Assembly (NCBI GenBank): GCA_025667525.1
Contig: CM046879.1
Span: 384,919,039 to 384,983,038 of the forward strand
DNA length: 64,000 nt
DNA from: Glebionis coronaria
Taxonomy: Eukaryota; Streptophyta; Magnoliopsida; Asterales; Asteraceae
Reading direction: 5' to 3'
Part shown: in pieces, positions 34,985 to 46,623 of the stretch
How the letters are laid out: each line of letters opens with the position of its first letter
Numbering within the stretch: position 1 is the stretch's first letter
The notes under the pieces: model-generated
Seen by the model: only the letters and a program-made list of their open reading frames with translations
The model's database searches: none
What the model was told of the DNA's origin: nothing
Translations under genes and position numbers: made by a program

Positions 34985-35350
34985 CCGGAATAATGACCAT
35001 GCGGAATATTTAAATCTATGCGGAATAATGAAGTCTATGCGGAATAAAACACTACTCGGAATAATGATGGCTATGCGAAATACTAGTCTATTCGGAATAA
35101 GAATCCCTATGCGGAATAAATGCCTACTCTGAATAATGAGATCATGCGGAATAATAAGTCTTATGCGGAATAAAACATTACTCGGAATAATGATGGCTAT
35201 GCGGAATGACTAAATATTCCGAATAAGAGAAAAGGCCAGTAGACCATCCGGAATATATAAATATTCCGAATAAGGGTGAAATGAAGCCGACTATCCGAAA
35301 TAAGAAAACATTCCGAATAAGGGAAAAAGTTAACCACTATTCGGAATAAA
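34985..35350 (-). repeat. Array of (T/A)TCCG / CGGAATA words in the A 3' LTR
   Basis: About 19 copies of gcggaataa, tcggaataa or attccgaataa occur in ~370 bp with spacers of 8-20 bp. The same array is at 55528-55890 in the 5' LTR. It lies downstream of the TATA box on the minus strand, so it is probably in the transcribed R/U5. Confidence 0.8.
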
Positions 35351-35778
35351 CTGGAATGAAGAACAGAAACAGGCGCAAGAACATGGGAACACAAATTTTA
35401 ACCCAATCGAACCAAATAAACGAAAAGGTTTTAACCAAACTAACCAACGACTATCTATTAACCATACGAATCAAATCCCAATCATAAAAACACAAAATCA
35501 ACAACTTTTTAAGATCAAAACTCAACTAAATAAGAACTTAAGAACTTTGAATAAAAAGATGATGATGAACAAAAGGAATGAAAAGATTAAATGAAAACTT
35601 GTATTGATGATTAAGATTCAATAAACAAAATGAGAGGATTACACTTACACAATTCAAGAAGAAATCAAAGAAGATGAAAACCACTCCTTAAGGGATATGG
35701 TTCTTCCTACGAACTAGGAAAAGAGTAACTGAAAGAAAAACAAAAAACTAGGTGCCAAATTTTGTGAGGGTGATTCCC

Positions 35779-35785
35779 TTATATA
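35779..35785 (-). promoter_or_regulatory. TATA box in the A LTR
   Basis: Minus-strand reading is GCCTATATAAGGG. The other LTR keeps it at 56324-56330. Confidence 0.45.
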
Positions 35786-36230
35786 GGCTAAGTGGTTGGT
35801 TGGTGAGTGGGCTTTCTCCCTTTCTTCTTGTCTTCTCGTCTTTTCAGAAAAGTTGACGTTTTCGATTCTTATTCGGGATTTGTCGACGATTAAATTCAAC
35901 TCGTCTTTCAATTTCTTCGTTTAATAGACTTGAGTTTCTTCGACATATGTAAATCTTCCATCTTTGGTCCTTTTCTTCGATAAATCTTCAAATAGGCCCA
36001 TTGACTTCAAATCTTTTGCATCTCTTGGACAATAGACTTCGTCTTGAGTCCTTTTCCTTGATAAAGCCCGTGCAATCCCATGTTTTCTTCAATATTCATC
36101 CGGTTGGCTCTGAAAACACAATAGACACAAAAACCCCGCATAATTCCAAACAAATGATATTAAACACGCGTTTTGGTCTTGTTTTAGTACGAAATAAGTG
36201 GTAAAAGGATGGGTGCTTTCACACCTATCA

Positions 36231-38176
36231 AATCCCCTACACTTAACCATTGCCATGCCCTCATGCAATGCTTAGTGACAAAGCAAATTTACACTCTTCT
36301 CATAATAAATCAACCTTGGCCTTATTAAAATACTACTAAACAAAAAATTAAAGTACTAAGAGAAATTAAATCTTTAAAGTAAACAAAAGGATAGAAAACC
36401 ATTTTCACTTGAAAATAGCTATATGGAAATAACTTGCAAAGAGATCAAGGACTTACATTAGGGCTTTGGTGCTACGAAGATTTATCACCCTCAAGTTTCA
36501 CGTTCCCCAAACTAAGCTTAAAAAATGAGATCATTGTTATTATAAGTTAGCATATCAAACACTTACACACATGGCTTAACTAAATGCTTAAACTCCCTTA
36601 TTCCTAGAGGTATCTCTTATATTTTATTTTTGTCTAAGAATGATCATGAAGATGCATTTTTGGAGTTATTTCGATAATTTATTTAGGCTTAAAGCAAAGT
36701 AGGACGATTTGATCAATAGTTAGCTAAAGGACAAAATCTCTTAAAACTGCTTCTCGGGATATCAAAAATTTCATATCTTGGCATAACTTGGTTCACGATT
36801 TGAGACCTTTCTCGGGCCGATATTTGGCATGTACTTCATACTTCATATCTTGAGAGACGTGCTTGAGATAATGGTCTTCTCATCATAATAGAGTTTCTTC
36901 ACTTGGAGACTTTTGAGGGGTACTCCAACTTTGTTGACCTCGACTTCATGATTATTTCTTCAATCTCTAATTGGGATTTTGAGATACAACGATCCGCCTC
37001 CTTTTCGGACTTGGATCTATTTATCCTCATACCTTGTTAGGGTCTTTTCGGATAGACTTCTCCATGATTTTTATGGGAGTTGATTGCTTTTTGTCGTGAG
37101 TCTTGATCCTTCATATAGATTTTGGGAATAATGCTTTTCACATCACCTTGGATCTTTAGCAATAAGATTGAATCCTCATGCCTTGTTAGGGCCTTTTCGG
37201 ACTCGCCAATCTTCGCGCCCCGCTTCATAAGTTATGCCTTGGCTATGAACTCTTATCATTACCGAGCAACTTTTAAACGATCTTGGGCTAGAAGCTAAGT
37301 AACTTTTCAAATGGTACGACCTTACTTATTGCAGATAAATTATTAGCAAGTGATGGGAGAATAGGCAAATAATTACACCAAGTGAGCTTGTGCAAGAATA
37401 CCGACTTATAATTGACTCTATCATTTCTCGTTCTCCACAATTTAAAATCTCAAGTAACGAGACTCGTGGATACTTAGCCTAATAAACCAATTAAGGTCTA
37501 CATGGTTAAGGATACTAGCTAGAATAAACTTGGACAAGTCCATTCGGGTTAAGTTAAAATAAACGCAACGGGCCTAATATGTCAATGATTTCAAAACTAG
37601 CTACACCACTTTATTAATATTTTTTACTTTATTGCGGAATATATACATATGAAAGCAACGATAAAAATTTAAAAATTACGACTAAATGGCCAAAGTTAAT
37701 TAAAAATTTGAAAAATGTTTAAAAAGATGATTTTCCGGTTAAATGAAGGCATTTTCATGGAAAAGTCCACTTAAAACTCGATAGAAGTCCCCCCTACACT
37801 TAAGATAAACATTGTCCTCAATGTTTAAGCATGTGGGATAAGTCTCCCCTACACTTATGACATTGTGCACGTTGGTTAACTCAAGTTAAGGAAGAGACGA
37901 CTAACATGATCAATTTCAAATGTGAGTATGAAGAAAATTGAATCACGATAGTAGAGAGATAGAACCGGATTTCGGATAACACGAGAGCATGGTTCTTTAA
38001 AGTTTCCAAAAGTGCATTCGTCCCTGTAATCACATCACCACACAAACACAAGAACCTATAGAGGTCCCCCTACACTTAGGAGGTTAAAACGAAAAGGGAT
38101 AGATACTCGGGCTGCCTCCCGAGGAGCGCTTGTTTTTGATAACCGAGTCACGAGCCTGACTCGACCCAAAATTAGT
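36231..38176 (-). other. Element A 3' non-coding region and polypurine tract
   Basis: The minus-strand end AAGTGTAGGGGATT (plus 36231-36244) is the polypurine tract touching the 3' LTR. The rest has no gene. It carries the three blocks shared with B and C (about 38100-38165, 37325-37420, 36475-36720). It also carries two copies of a 27-bp motif (37025-37051 and 37174-37200), read on the minus strand as CCGAAAAGRCCC then TAACAAGGYATGAGG. A second purine tract (minus TAAGTGTAGGGGGGAC) is near 37790. Confidence 0.7.
38145..38164 (-). other. Post-pol stem-loop in A
   Basis: CGAGTCA, six bases, TGACTCG: a perfect 7-bp inverted repeat 13 bases after the integrase stop. B has the same at 50345-50364 with one loop change. 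Confidence 0.65.
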
Positions 38177-40231
38177 TCATGGGGAACGTGGTGAGGATGG
38201 AATCATCTCATGAGAGATGTCCTCACCAAAGTACAACTTCACTCGTTGGCCATTCACCTTAAAATTAGGTCCATTAGGTTGAGCGAGCTCGAGAGTACCA
38301 TATGGAAAAATTTGGGCAATGGTGAATGGGCCGGACCAACGAGATTTCAGCTTGCCCGAAAAGATTTTCAACCGAGAGTTAAAAAGTAAAACTTTGTCTC
38401 CGACTTGGAACTCTCGGTTCTTAATCTTAGAGTCGTGAATGAGCTTAGTCTTCTCCTAATAGATTAAAGAATTTTCATAAGCCTCATTACGGAGTTCATT
38501 CAGCTCATTGAGTTGGATCTTGCGTAGGTCACCGACTTTGTTGATATCAAAATTAGCCCACTTCAAGGCCCAGTAAGCCTTTTGCTCCAACTCAATGGGG
38601 AGGTGGCACGCTTTCCCGTACATGAGACGATATGGTGTACAACCAATCGGAGTGTTGTATGCGGTACGAAAAGCCCACAAAGCATCATCAAGTTTATCAG
38701 CCCATGCACGATGCTCTTCCACGGTTCTTTCGAGAATTCGCTTTAATCCTCGGTTGGATATTTTAGCCTGGCCATTAGTTTGTGGGTGATAGGCGGTGGA
38801 AAGACGATGATTTACACCATACTTAGCCATGACTCTTGCGAATTGGTCATTGCAAAAATGAGTCCCGCGATCACTAATAATGGCACGAGGCACACCGAAT
38901 CTAGCGAATAGCGATTTCAAAAAGTTACAAACCACCCTTGCGTCATTAGTAGGTAAAGCTTTGGCTTCAACCCACTTGGAGACGTAGTCAACGGCTACAA
39001 GGATGTATTTGTTTCCTTTAGATGAAGGGAATGGCCCCATAAAGTCGATACCCCAAACATCAAATATTTCACATTCCTGTATGAAATTTTGAGGTATCTC
39101 ATCTTTATGTGTGATCTTGCCTTGTTTTTGGCAAGCATCACATCGTTTAGCCATCTCGTGAGCATCACGGTAAATGGTGGGCCAATAAAATCCCGAGTCA
39201 AACAATTTTTTGGCGGTGTAGTTGGGACCCAAGTGACCACCGGTGGGTCCTTTATGGCAAGCGTCAAGGATTTCTAAAGATGCCGGTCCATCAACACACC
39301 GACGAATAATCAAATCAGCACATTGTTTGAATAGATACGGGTCATCCCAAAAGTAAGTCTTAATGTCTTTGAAGAACTTCTTCTTTTGTTGGGATATTAA
39401 CCCGTCGACGAGAATTCCACCCACCAAGTAGTTTGCAATGTCCGCAAACCACGGGGTTTCATCAGGAGTCGAGTTGATAGACATTAAGGTCTCCAGGGGA
39501 AAAGAGTCATTGATCTCTTTGTTCGGATGTTCCCCTTGGTAAGGATCCTCAAGTCTACTGAGATGATCCGCGGCTAGGTTTTCAGCTCCTTTTTTATCGC
39601 GAATTTCGATTTTAAATTCTTGGAGTAGCAAAACCCAGCGAAGAAGTCTTGGTTTAGAATCTTGTTTAGTCAATAAGTACTTCAACGCGGAATGATCGGT
39701 GTAAACGATTATGGTGGAAAGGACAAGATAGGGGCGAAACTTTTCAAAAGCATAGACAACAGCTAAAAGCTCTTTTTCGGTTGTCGTGTAATGCAATTGA
39801 GTCCCCGTCATTGTCTTGCTAGCGTAATGGATCGGTTGGAAGTGTTTGTTCACTCTTTGGCCCAAAACCGCACCAATAGCAAAGTCGCTAGCATCGCACA
39901 TCAACTCGAAGGGAAGCTCCCAATTAGGGGTAACCAAGACGGGTGCCTTAGTTAGCTTATCCTTAAGCAAGTTGAAGGCTTCAAGACACTCTTTGGAAAA
40001 GATAAAAGGAGTGTCTTTTTCCAAGAGGTGGGTCATCGGGCGAGCGATTTGAGAAAAATCTTTGATGAATCGACGGTAGAAGCCCGCATGACCGAGGAAG
40101 CTTCTCACACCCTTCATGGTTGAAGGTGGAGGCAACTTAAAAATAACATCGACTTTTGTACGGTCCACTTCAAGACCGGCTTGGAGATCTTGTGTCCTAG
40201 CACGATGCCCTCTTTTACCATGAAATGGCAT
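38177..40231 (-). pseudogene. Element A pol part 2: RNase H and integrase
   Basis: Frame 40231 to 38456, then TAG at 38456-38458, then the same frame to 38177. The end of RT reads [12 protein letters not shown] and [20 protein letters not shown]. RNase [49 protein letters not shown]. Integrase [15 protein letters not shown]...[10 protein letters not shown]. Core: [10 protein letters not shown] (Asp), [10 protein letters not shown] (Asp), then [11 protein letters not shown], where B has Glu 35 residues after the second Asp; Lys here removes the third catalytic residue. The C-terminus reads [16 protein letters not shown] and [14 protein letters not shown] see no chromodomain. A stop and a frame jump at 40231-40331 separate it from part 1. 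Confidence 0.9.
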
Positions 40232-40330
40232 TTTTCCTAATTAAGAACAAGGCGAGTGTCTTCACACCGCTTAAGCATACGTTCTAATTTGTCAAGGCAA
40301 GCAGATAAAGAATCGCCATAAACCGAGAAA

Positions 40331-42808
40331 TCATCCATGAATACTTCCAATAGTGTCTTCCACCATGTCATGGAAGATGGACATCATACACCTTTGGAAC
40401 GTCCCAGGAGCATTGCATAAACCAAAAGGCATGCGTTTGTAAGCGAATGTTCCGTAGGGACAAGTGAATGTGGTCTTTTCATGGTCTTTGGGATCGATGG
40501 GAATTTGAAAATACCCGTAGAAACCGTCTAAGAAGCAGTAATAGTCATTACCTGCTAGACGCTCGAGCATTTGATCCATGAAAGGAAGAGGAAAGTGATC
40601 TTTTCTCGTGGCATCATTGAGCTTGCGATAGTCAATACGAACTCTCCACCCAGTAACAAGACGAGTGGGAATCAACTCGTTGTGTTCATTGGTAACAACG
40701 GTTATTCCGCCCTTCTTGGGCACACAATGGACGGGACTTACCCACGGCGAATCCGAAATAGGGTAAATCAAGCCGACATCTAGAAGTTTGATAACCTCTT
40801 GTTTGATGACGTCATGAATGCGAGGATTAACCCTTCTTTGGCTCTGGATTGCGGGTTTAAAGTCATCTTCCATGAGAATCTTGTGAGTACAAAAGTTCGA
40901 ATCAATTCCGCGGATATCGGAAATTTTCCAAGCAATTGCCTTCTTATGATCTTTAAGCACGGCGATGAGGCGAGATTTTTCATCTTCTTTCAAGTCTTTC
41001 GCGATGATGAAGGGCGACTTCTTCTCTTCTTCAAGGAACACGTACTCGAGATGGGGCGACAACTTCTTAAGTTCTAAATCCGGAGGATTTTTGATGGGAG
41101 GCGTTTTCAAAGTCGGCGCATCGAGAGCATTAACCTTGGGAGATGGTGGAGCAATTATGTCTTCTTTAAGAAGGTTCTCAATGAGGCGAAGATCTTCATC
41201 CCAATCAGTGGGAGAATCGGCATGTTTTAAGTTCACATCTCCCATGGTGGCTTCCAAATCTTTCCAAAGAAAATCACTTTCTCCAAATAGAGATAGTGAT
41301 GAGTCAATAGAGGAAACGGTCTCAACATTGGGAAGAGAGGTAGGAATACTTTTACAAGCATCTTTGAAGTGTTCTTCACAAGCCTCATCAAGAACGTCAA
41401 TACAGTTAACACTCTCATTTGAATAAGGCTGTTTAGACAACTTTCCCATGTTGAAGACAATTTTATCGTCACCCACTCTCATGATAAGCTCACCGGCTTC
41501 AACATCAATGAGAGTGCGACCGGTCCTCAAGAATGGACGACCAACGATCAATGGCACACGAGGGTCCATGTCATAGTCGACGAAGATGAAATCGGCAGGA
41601 AAAGAGAATTTGTCGACTCCTACAAAGACGTCTTCGGCAATCCCCACTGGATAAGCAACCGTACGGTTAGCTAATTCCAAAGTCATTTTGGTGGGGACTA
41701 GCTCAGGGAGAGATAATTGCTTCCAAACACTTAAAGGCATTAAGTTAATACTAGCACCTAGATCGGCTAGGGCCATGCAATTCTCTACTCCCGGGAAGTT
41801 ACAAGGGATTAAGAAGCGACCGGGATCACCAAGCTTGGTTGGCAATTTCCTTAAGAGCACTTCAGAGCAATTCTCATTAAGTTGGGTGTTAGCAATATCA
41901 AGAAGCTTCTCCTTGTCGCTAAGAAGATCTTTGAACATTTTCGCATATTTGGGCATGTGAGCGAGAGCCTCAGCGAAGGAGATGTTGAAGTTCAATTGTT
42001 TAAACATTTTAAGAAAGTTCGGAACCTGAATATCATCCTTGCTTTTGAGCTTCTCTTTCCTCAACCTTGAGGGATAAGGTATATCAGAAGAAGAGGAAGG
42101 CTTTAGGATCGAAGGATCACTCACATCCTTGGGTGGAGGAGGGGTAGAAGTAAGAGGTGGAGAAATTGGGGAAGTAGAAGGATGAGGAAGAGGAGTAGGT
42201 GACTCGTTTTCCTTAGTCAAAATCACCGGTGGAGGTATAGGAAGCTCGGGTTCCTTGGTACCTTTGCCACTGCGAGTGGTGATTGCTTTCATCTCCCCTC
42301 TTGGATTCGCAACGGTGTTACTCGGAAGAGTACCCGAAGAAGAGGGTTGATTACCTTGGAAGAAAATAGCCATCATGTTCTTTAAGTCATTCATTTGACT
42401 ATCCAAAGTGTTTCTCATATCAGCTCTCAGATCGTTCCTTTGTTTCACCAGGTCTGCTTTCAAGTTGAGCACTTCACGTTGGAGATTTTCCACGATCACA
42501 TCATTAGTCCTCATGTAGGTTCCAATGTCTTGGTTTAATGCGGTGGGTTGGTTGGGAGGAGCATTGTATGCGGGTGGTTGATAAGCAAGTTGCTGGTAAA
42601 CTTGGTTGTTTCTTTGAGGTGGATATGGTTGTTTGTGAGGTGGTATGTATGGTGCACGAGGTTGTTGTTGTTGTTGAGGAGGGCGATTTGGGTTTTGTTG
42701 TTGGTTTGGGTTGTTAGGAGGAAAACCGGGTGGTGAGAGATAGTTGTTCGAACGGTAGCTAAGCAAGTTGCGGTCACCTTGAGGACGAGCTTGATAAGCG
42801 GCTGGAGG
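40331..42808 (-). pseudogene. Element A gag end, protease and RT (pol part 1)
   Basis: One long open frame from the B insertion (42808) down to 40331. Order: gag tail (YQARPQGDRNLLSYRSN, Pro/Gln/Asn-rich), [45 protein letters not shown], protease [17 protein letters not shown] with [12 protein letters not shown], linker [17 protein letters not shown], and RT ([63 protein letters not shown]). An extra base shortly before the FMDD codons shifts the frame and gives a stop at 40331. The catalytic FMDD is therefore present in DNA but out of frame. Any initiation codon 5' of 42808 belongs to B's LTR and is not part of this gene. Confidence 0.92.
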
Positions 42809-42813
42809 ATAGG
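42809..42813. repeat. Target-site duplication of element B (ATAGG), partner 54050-54054
   Basis: ATAGG precedes TAATAAGTG at 42814 and follows GTATTA at 54049. The gag of A continues across it: AAYGTY on the 54-kb side, then YQARPQG on the 42.8-kb side. Confidence 0.92.
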
Positions 42814-43232
42814 TAATAAGTGTGAAAACACTTATCCTTTTACCACTTATTTCCAATAATAACAAGACCAAAACGTGTGATTTATGTCGTAAAAGTCGGA
42901 ATTATGCGTGGTTTATGTTTTTATTGTGTTTTAGGACCAAAATATTAAAAAGGAAGAAAACACGGTTTATCGAAGAAAACGGGAAAAGACGAAGTCAAAA
43001 GATCAAGAGTGCAAAAAGAACGGAAGTCCAAGGCCTATTCTGAAGATTTATCGAAGAAAAAGTCAAAAGACGGAAGTTTAACGAAGTCGAAGAACTTAAG
43101 TCTAATAGAAGAAGAAAATTAAAAGACAAGTTCAAATCCCGAGACGACAAAGACGAAGAATTAAAGTCGAGTCGAGAAAACGTGAAGAAAGCAAGAAAGA
43201 AGATGCAACACATGCACTCCTTCCACCTTCCC

Positions 43233-43240
43233 TATAAATA
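43233..43240 (+). promoter_or_regulatory. TATA box in the B LTR
   Basis: CCCTATAAATACCC; kept in the 3' LTR at 52805-52812. Confidence 0.55.
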
Positions 43241-43769
43241 CCCTCCTAATAGTCATTAGGAGAGGAGTTAGAGTTTTTAGTTAATTTTTCACTTTTTCTT
43301 AGTTTTCTCTAGTTTTAGAGAGAGAAAGTCTTAAACTTTCTCTCACTAAATTTCATCTTTTTCTTAATCTTTCAAGATTAAACACTTTGTATTGCTTAGT
43401 TTTATTAATCAAGTTCTATTTTAAGCTTTTATTTCTTAATCTCATTCTACTTTTCTTTAATTTAAGGTTGATTTTGGTGCGATTATCATATGATCCGTGT
43501 TGTTCTAATTGATTTCGTGCTTAAAAAGTTAATCTTAAGACTTTTTGTGCTTATTGGCTTATTTTTATGATTAGCTTATTTACTTTATAAAAATATTCCT
43601 TAAAAAGTTTATGTTTTTATTGTTTTATCTAAAAAGTTGATTAATTTCGAGTCAAATAAGTTGATCAAAGTGCTTATTTGATTTGGTTTTGTCATTGATT
43701 CGGGTTGGTTTTGGTATTAGCTTATTAAAGTTAGCTTATTACCTAACTTACCCGATTTCCCCCATTTTC

Positions 43770-44150
43770 GGAAAGGTACTATAACCCTTTTCCGATTGCT
43801 GCCCTTTCCGACCAAACGCACCATCCCTTTTCCGATTGATCCAATCGGAAAAGGGTTTTGTCATTCCGATTTTCCCATTGTTGCGTATTCCGATTGATAG
43901 TCTTGCTTGATATTCCGATCAGGATCTCGTTTGTGCATTCTGATTGTTAGCCTTGCGTCCCATATTCCGACGGTGAGTCTTTGGTTTATTCCGATTGGGA
44001 TTGTTAGCTGCATTCCGATTTGACCCTTCCCCATATTCCGATTGGGCGCATCATCACCACTTTCCGATCAACCGATCGGAAAACATTCCGATCGGGACTC
44101 CTTTTGGGCTCATTCCGATTGTTTGCTTTGTTTGATTCTCCGACCTTACT
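43770..44150 (+). repeat. Array of TTCCGAT words in the B 5' LTR
   Basis: About 16 copies of (a/t)ttccgatt or its complement aatcggaa occur in ~380 bp at irregular spacing. Two form short palindromes (ttttccgattgatccaat then cggaaaa; ccgatcaaccgatcgg). Similar arrays in the A LTRs use the variant cggaataa. It sits downstream of the TATA box. Confidence 0.8.
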
Positions 44151-44442
44151 TTCTTTTAGTAATCTTCTAAGTGTTAGTTTTTATTAAGTGATAAAGCATT
44201 TTTCTAATCTTATCTTTATGTTGAGCTAGCATTTATTTTACTCGTCATTTAGAATTAATCTTTTAACTTCCCTTTTACTCATCGACACTTTAATCACTTG
44301 CTAATAGTTTAAAATTAGATAAACAAACCAAACCATTCTCTTGATTCACCAAAAGACAATTGAGTCGCACTTAAGACCGCTTTTCAATTCGAAAAGATTC
44401 GGACGATAAGATTTTATACCTAGCCAAAAGCGAAGTATTAAA

Positions 44443-44460
44443 TGGCGCCGCTGCCGGCTC
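44443..44460 (+). promoter_or_regulatory. Primer-binding site of B
   Basis: TGGCGCCGCTGCCGGCTC two bases after the LTR. The first 15 bases match the site of C; the last three differ (CTC instead of GGA). Confidence 0.85.
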
Positions 44461-44691
44461 TTTTCGTTAAGATAAACGGTTTATAGTGAGAGACGCATTG
44501 AATTTTGGGATCCGTTCTTTGAACGTTATTTTCCTTGCTTTAAAAATTTTCAAAAATCCATAAAAAATATAAAACTCTTCAAAAATACAAAAACATTGAA
44601 AAATCATTAAAAAGCAATTCTTTTCAAAAGGTTTTGCACCAAAAATATTATATAGGTATTCTCTTTGTGTATATTTTTCTTCTGCAGGTGC

Positions 44692-46623
44692 ATGCGTACT
44701 AGATCTACGAATTATTCTGAGCCTGAGACTCGTGAAGATTTAGATATGGCTGGTGTTAACAACAACAATAATCACCCACCTCAACACAATTTGAATAACA
44801 ACAACAACAACAACAACAACAATGTCCACCTACCTGATTTACGAACCATGGAGGAATTGTGCCAACCCACCATGAACGGACGCGGAGGCCCGATTGCGCC
44901 GATGCACGTCACGGCTCAGGATTTTTCGTTGAAGCATCACATGATCCAGCAAGTGCAAACGAACCCATTTCGTGGAATTCCGGATGATGATGCCAACAAA
45001 CACCTCGACAAATTCATTACCATTACCCAAAGCATGAAGTGACCCGGTGTTTCTATGGATGACCTTCGCCTCCAACTTTTTCCCCACTCGCTTTCTCACC
45101 ACGCCGAAAAATGGTTTGACCGTCTTCCTAAGAATTCTATTCATACGTGGAACGACATGACTCAACGCTTTTTGTCGCGCTACTTCCCACCATCCATGGT
45201 CACGAGCCTTCGTAACCAAATTAGTGGATTCATGCAAGACAATGATGAATCGCTTTTTGATGCTTGGGAACGGTACAACGATTTGATCGACCGCTGTCCT
45301 AATCACAATATGCTCCCCGTCACTCTCATTGACACCTTCTACAATGGTCTCACTTTTCGTGACCGTGACACGATCAATGCCGCCGCCGGTGGTACTTTTA
45401 TGAAAAGGAGACCGGAGGAGTGCCGAGAGTTGATCGAAAACATGACTACTCACCACAAGAATTGGGATTCATCCGCATCCTCAAGATCTAACTCGAGAGT
45501 CAATGTTTCTTCTACTACCTCCAATCCTGAAATGTCTGAAATTTCTCGACAACTCGCTGAAATGAACAAGAATTTCATGGCCATGGCCACAAACCACTTT
45601 CAACAAGCTAAAGCCGTTGCTATTTCTTGTGACACATGTGGTGGCCCTCATTCTTACAATGATTGTCCTTCTACTCAAGGCAATTATTCTGAAAACGTTA
45701 ACGCAGCTTACGGCACTTATCCCACGGGAAGCTATCAAGCCCGCCCTCAAGGAGACCGTGGCTTGCTAAGTTACCGTTCCAACAATTATCTTGCTCCTCC
45801 TGGTTTCCCTCCTGCAAACCAAAACCAACAACAAAGCTACAACCGAAACAACCAATCCCAACCTCGTGCTCCAAATCAATATCAATCCCAACGAAACCCA
45901 TACCCAACTCAAGGAAATTCTCAAGCTTCACCTCTCAATCAACCGATGGCCGTAAACCAAGACGTCGAGACGTTCATGAAGACTAATCGTGAGATGGTGA
46001 CGAATCTTCAGAGTCAATTTGTCAACTTGAAGAATGACATGGTGAAACAAGGGAGCGATATTCGAGCCGAGCTAAGGAATGATATGGCCAAACACAACAA
46101 TGATATTAATGCCAACATGCAAAACTCTTTTAACAATCAAGCTCTTCACCTTCGTGATATGATTGGTTCGCTCATCCAAGGTAATCAACCCTCTTCTTCG
46201 GGTACTCTTCCGAGTAATACCGTTGCGAATCCAAGAGGGGAGATGAAAGCAATCACCACTCGTAGTGGGAAAGGTTATATGGAACCCGAGCTTCCTACAC
46301 CTCCACCCGTGATTGTGACCAAGGAAAAAGAGCAACTTTCCCCACCTCCTTCACCTTCTATCCCCATTTCCCCACCACCCGTGGTTGTGAGTGATCCTAT
46401 TCCCTTAAAGCCTTCTTCTTCATCCAATATACCTTATCCTTCAAGGTTGAGGAAAGAGAAGCAAAAGAGCAAGGATGATATTCAGGTTTCAAACTTTCTA
46501 AAAATGTTTAAACAATTGAATTTTAACATCTCCTTTGCCGAGGCTCTCGCTCACATGCCCAAATACGCTAAGATGTTTAAAGATCTTCAAAGTGATAAAG
46601 AAAAGCTACTTGACATTGCTTAG
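44692..46623 (+). pseudogene. Element B gag
   Basis: Start ATG 44692 (MRTRSTNYSEPETREDLDM), chosen because A has the same MRTRST start at 55070; an upstream in-frame ATG at 44665 adds nine residues not shared. A poly-Asn run from an AAC microsatellite (~44760-44825) is followed by gag core DLRLQLFPHSLSHHAEKWF, IHTWNDMTQRFLSRYFPPS, WERYNDLIDRCPNHNM and LIDTFYNGLTFRDRDT. The zinc-knuckle-like CDTCGGPHSYNDC is next, then a Gln/Asn/Pro-rich tail, MKAITTRSGKG and FNISFAEALAHMPKYAKMF. In-frame stops are TGA 45040 and TAG 46621; otherwise open into pol. Confidence 0.92.

Larger units (their letters stand above)
34737..36230 (-). repeat. Element A 3' LTR
   Basis: On the minus strand it starts TGATAGGTGTGAAAGCACCC and ends ...ACCGAATATCA. 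It contains the CGGAATA array (34985-35350) and a TATATAA box (plus 35779-35785). The minus-strand end sequence differs from the 5' LTR copy (...CGTGTATCA), so the last ~12 bases are diverged. Confidence 0.92.
42814..44440 (+). repeat. Element B 5' LTR (1627 bp)
   Basis: TAATAAGTGTGAAAACAC at the start and CGAAGTATTA at the end. TATA box TATAAATA at 43233-43240. A TTCCGAT array lies at 43770-44150. The 3' LTR is 50 bp longer because of a ~13-bp and a ~36-bp indel. Confidence 0.94.

Noticed and set aside
34985..35350. CRISPR-like array from the repeated CGGAATAA words
   Set aside because: Units are short, degenerate and irregularly spaced, lie in a plant LTR, and recur in the partner LTR; no cas genes.
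34985..35350. Heat-shock elements from the TTCCGAATA words
   Set aside because: The spacing of TTC and GAA does not fit nTTCnnGAAn, so the resemblance is superficial.
41688..42070. Plus-strand ORFs opposite A pol
   Set aside because: Antisense shadows of the protease and gag frame with no known domain.
42809..42871. Apparent N-terminus of the long minus-strand ORF of A
   Set aside because: These codons belong to the 5' LTR and target duplication of B. The real gag continues at 54055.
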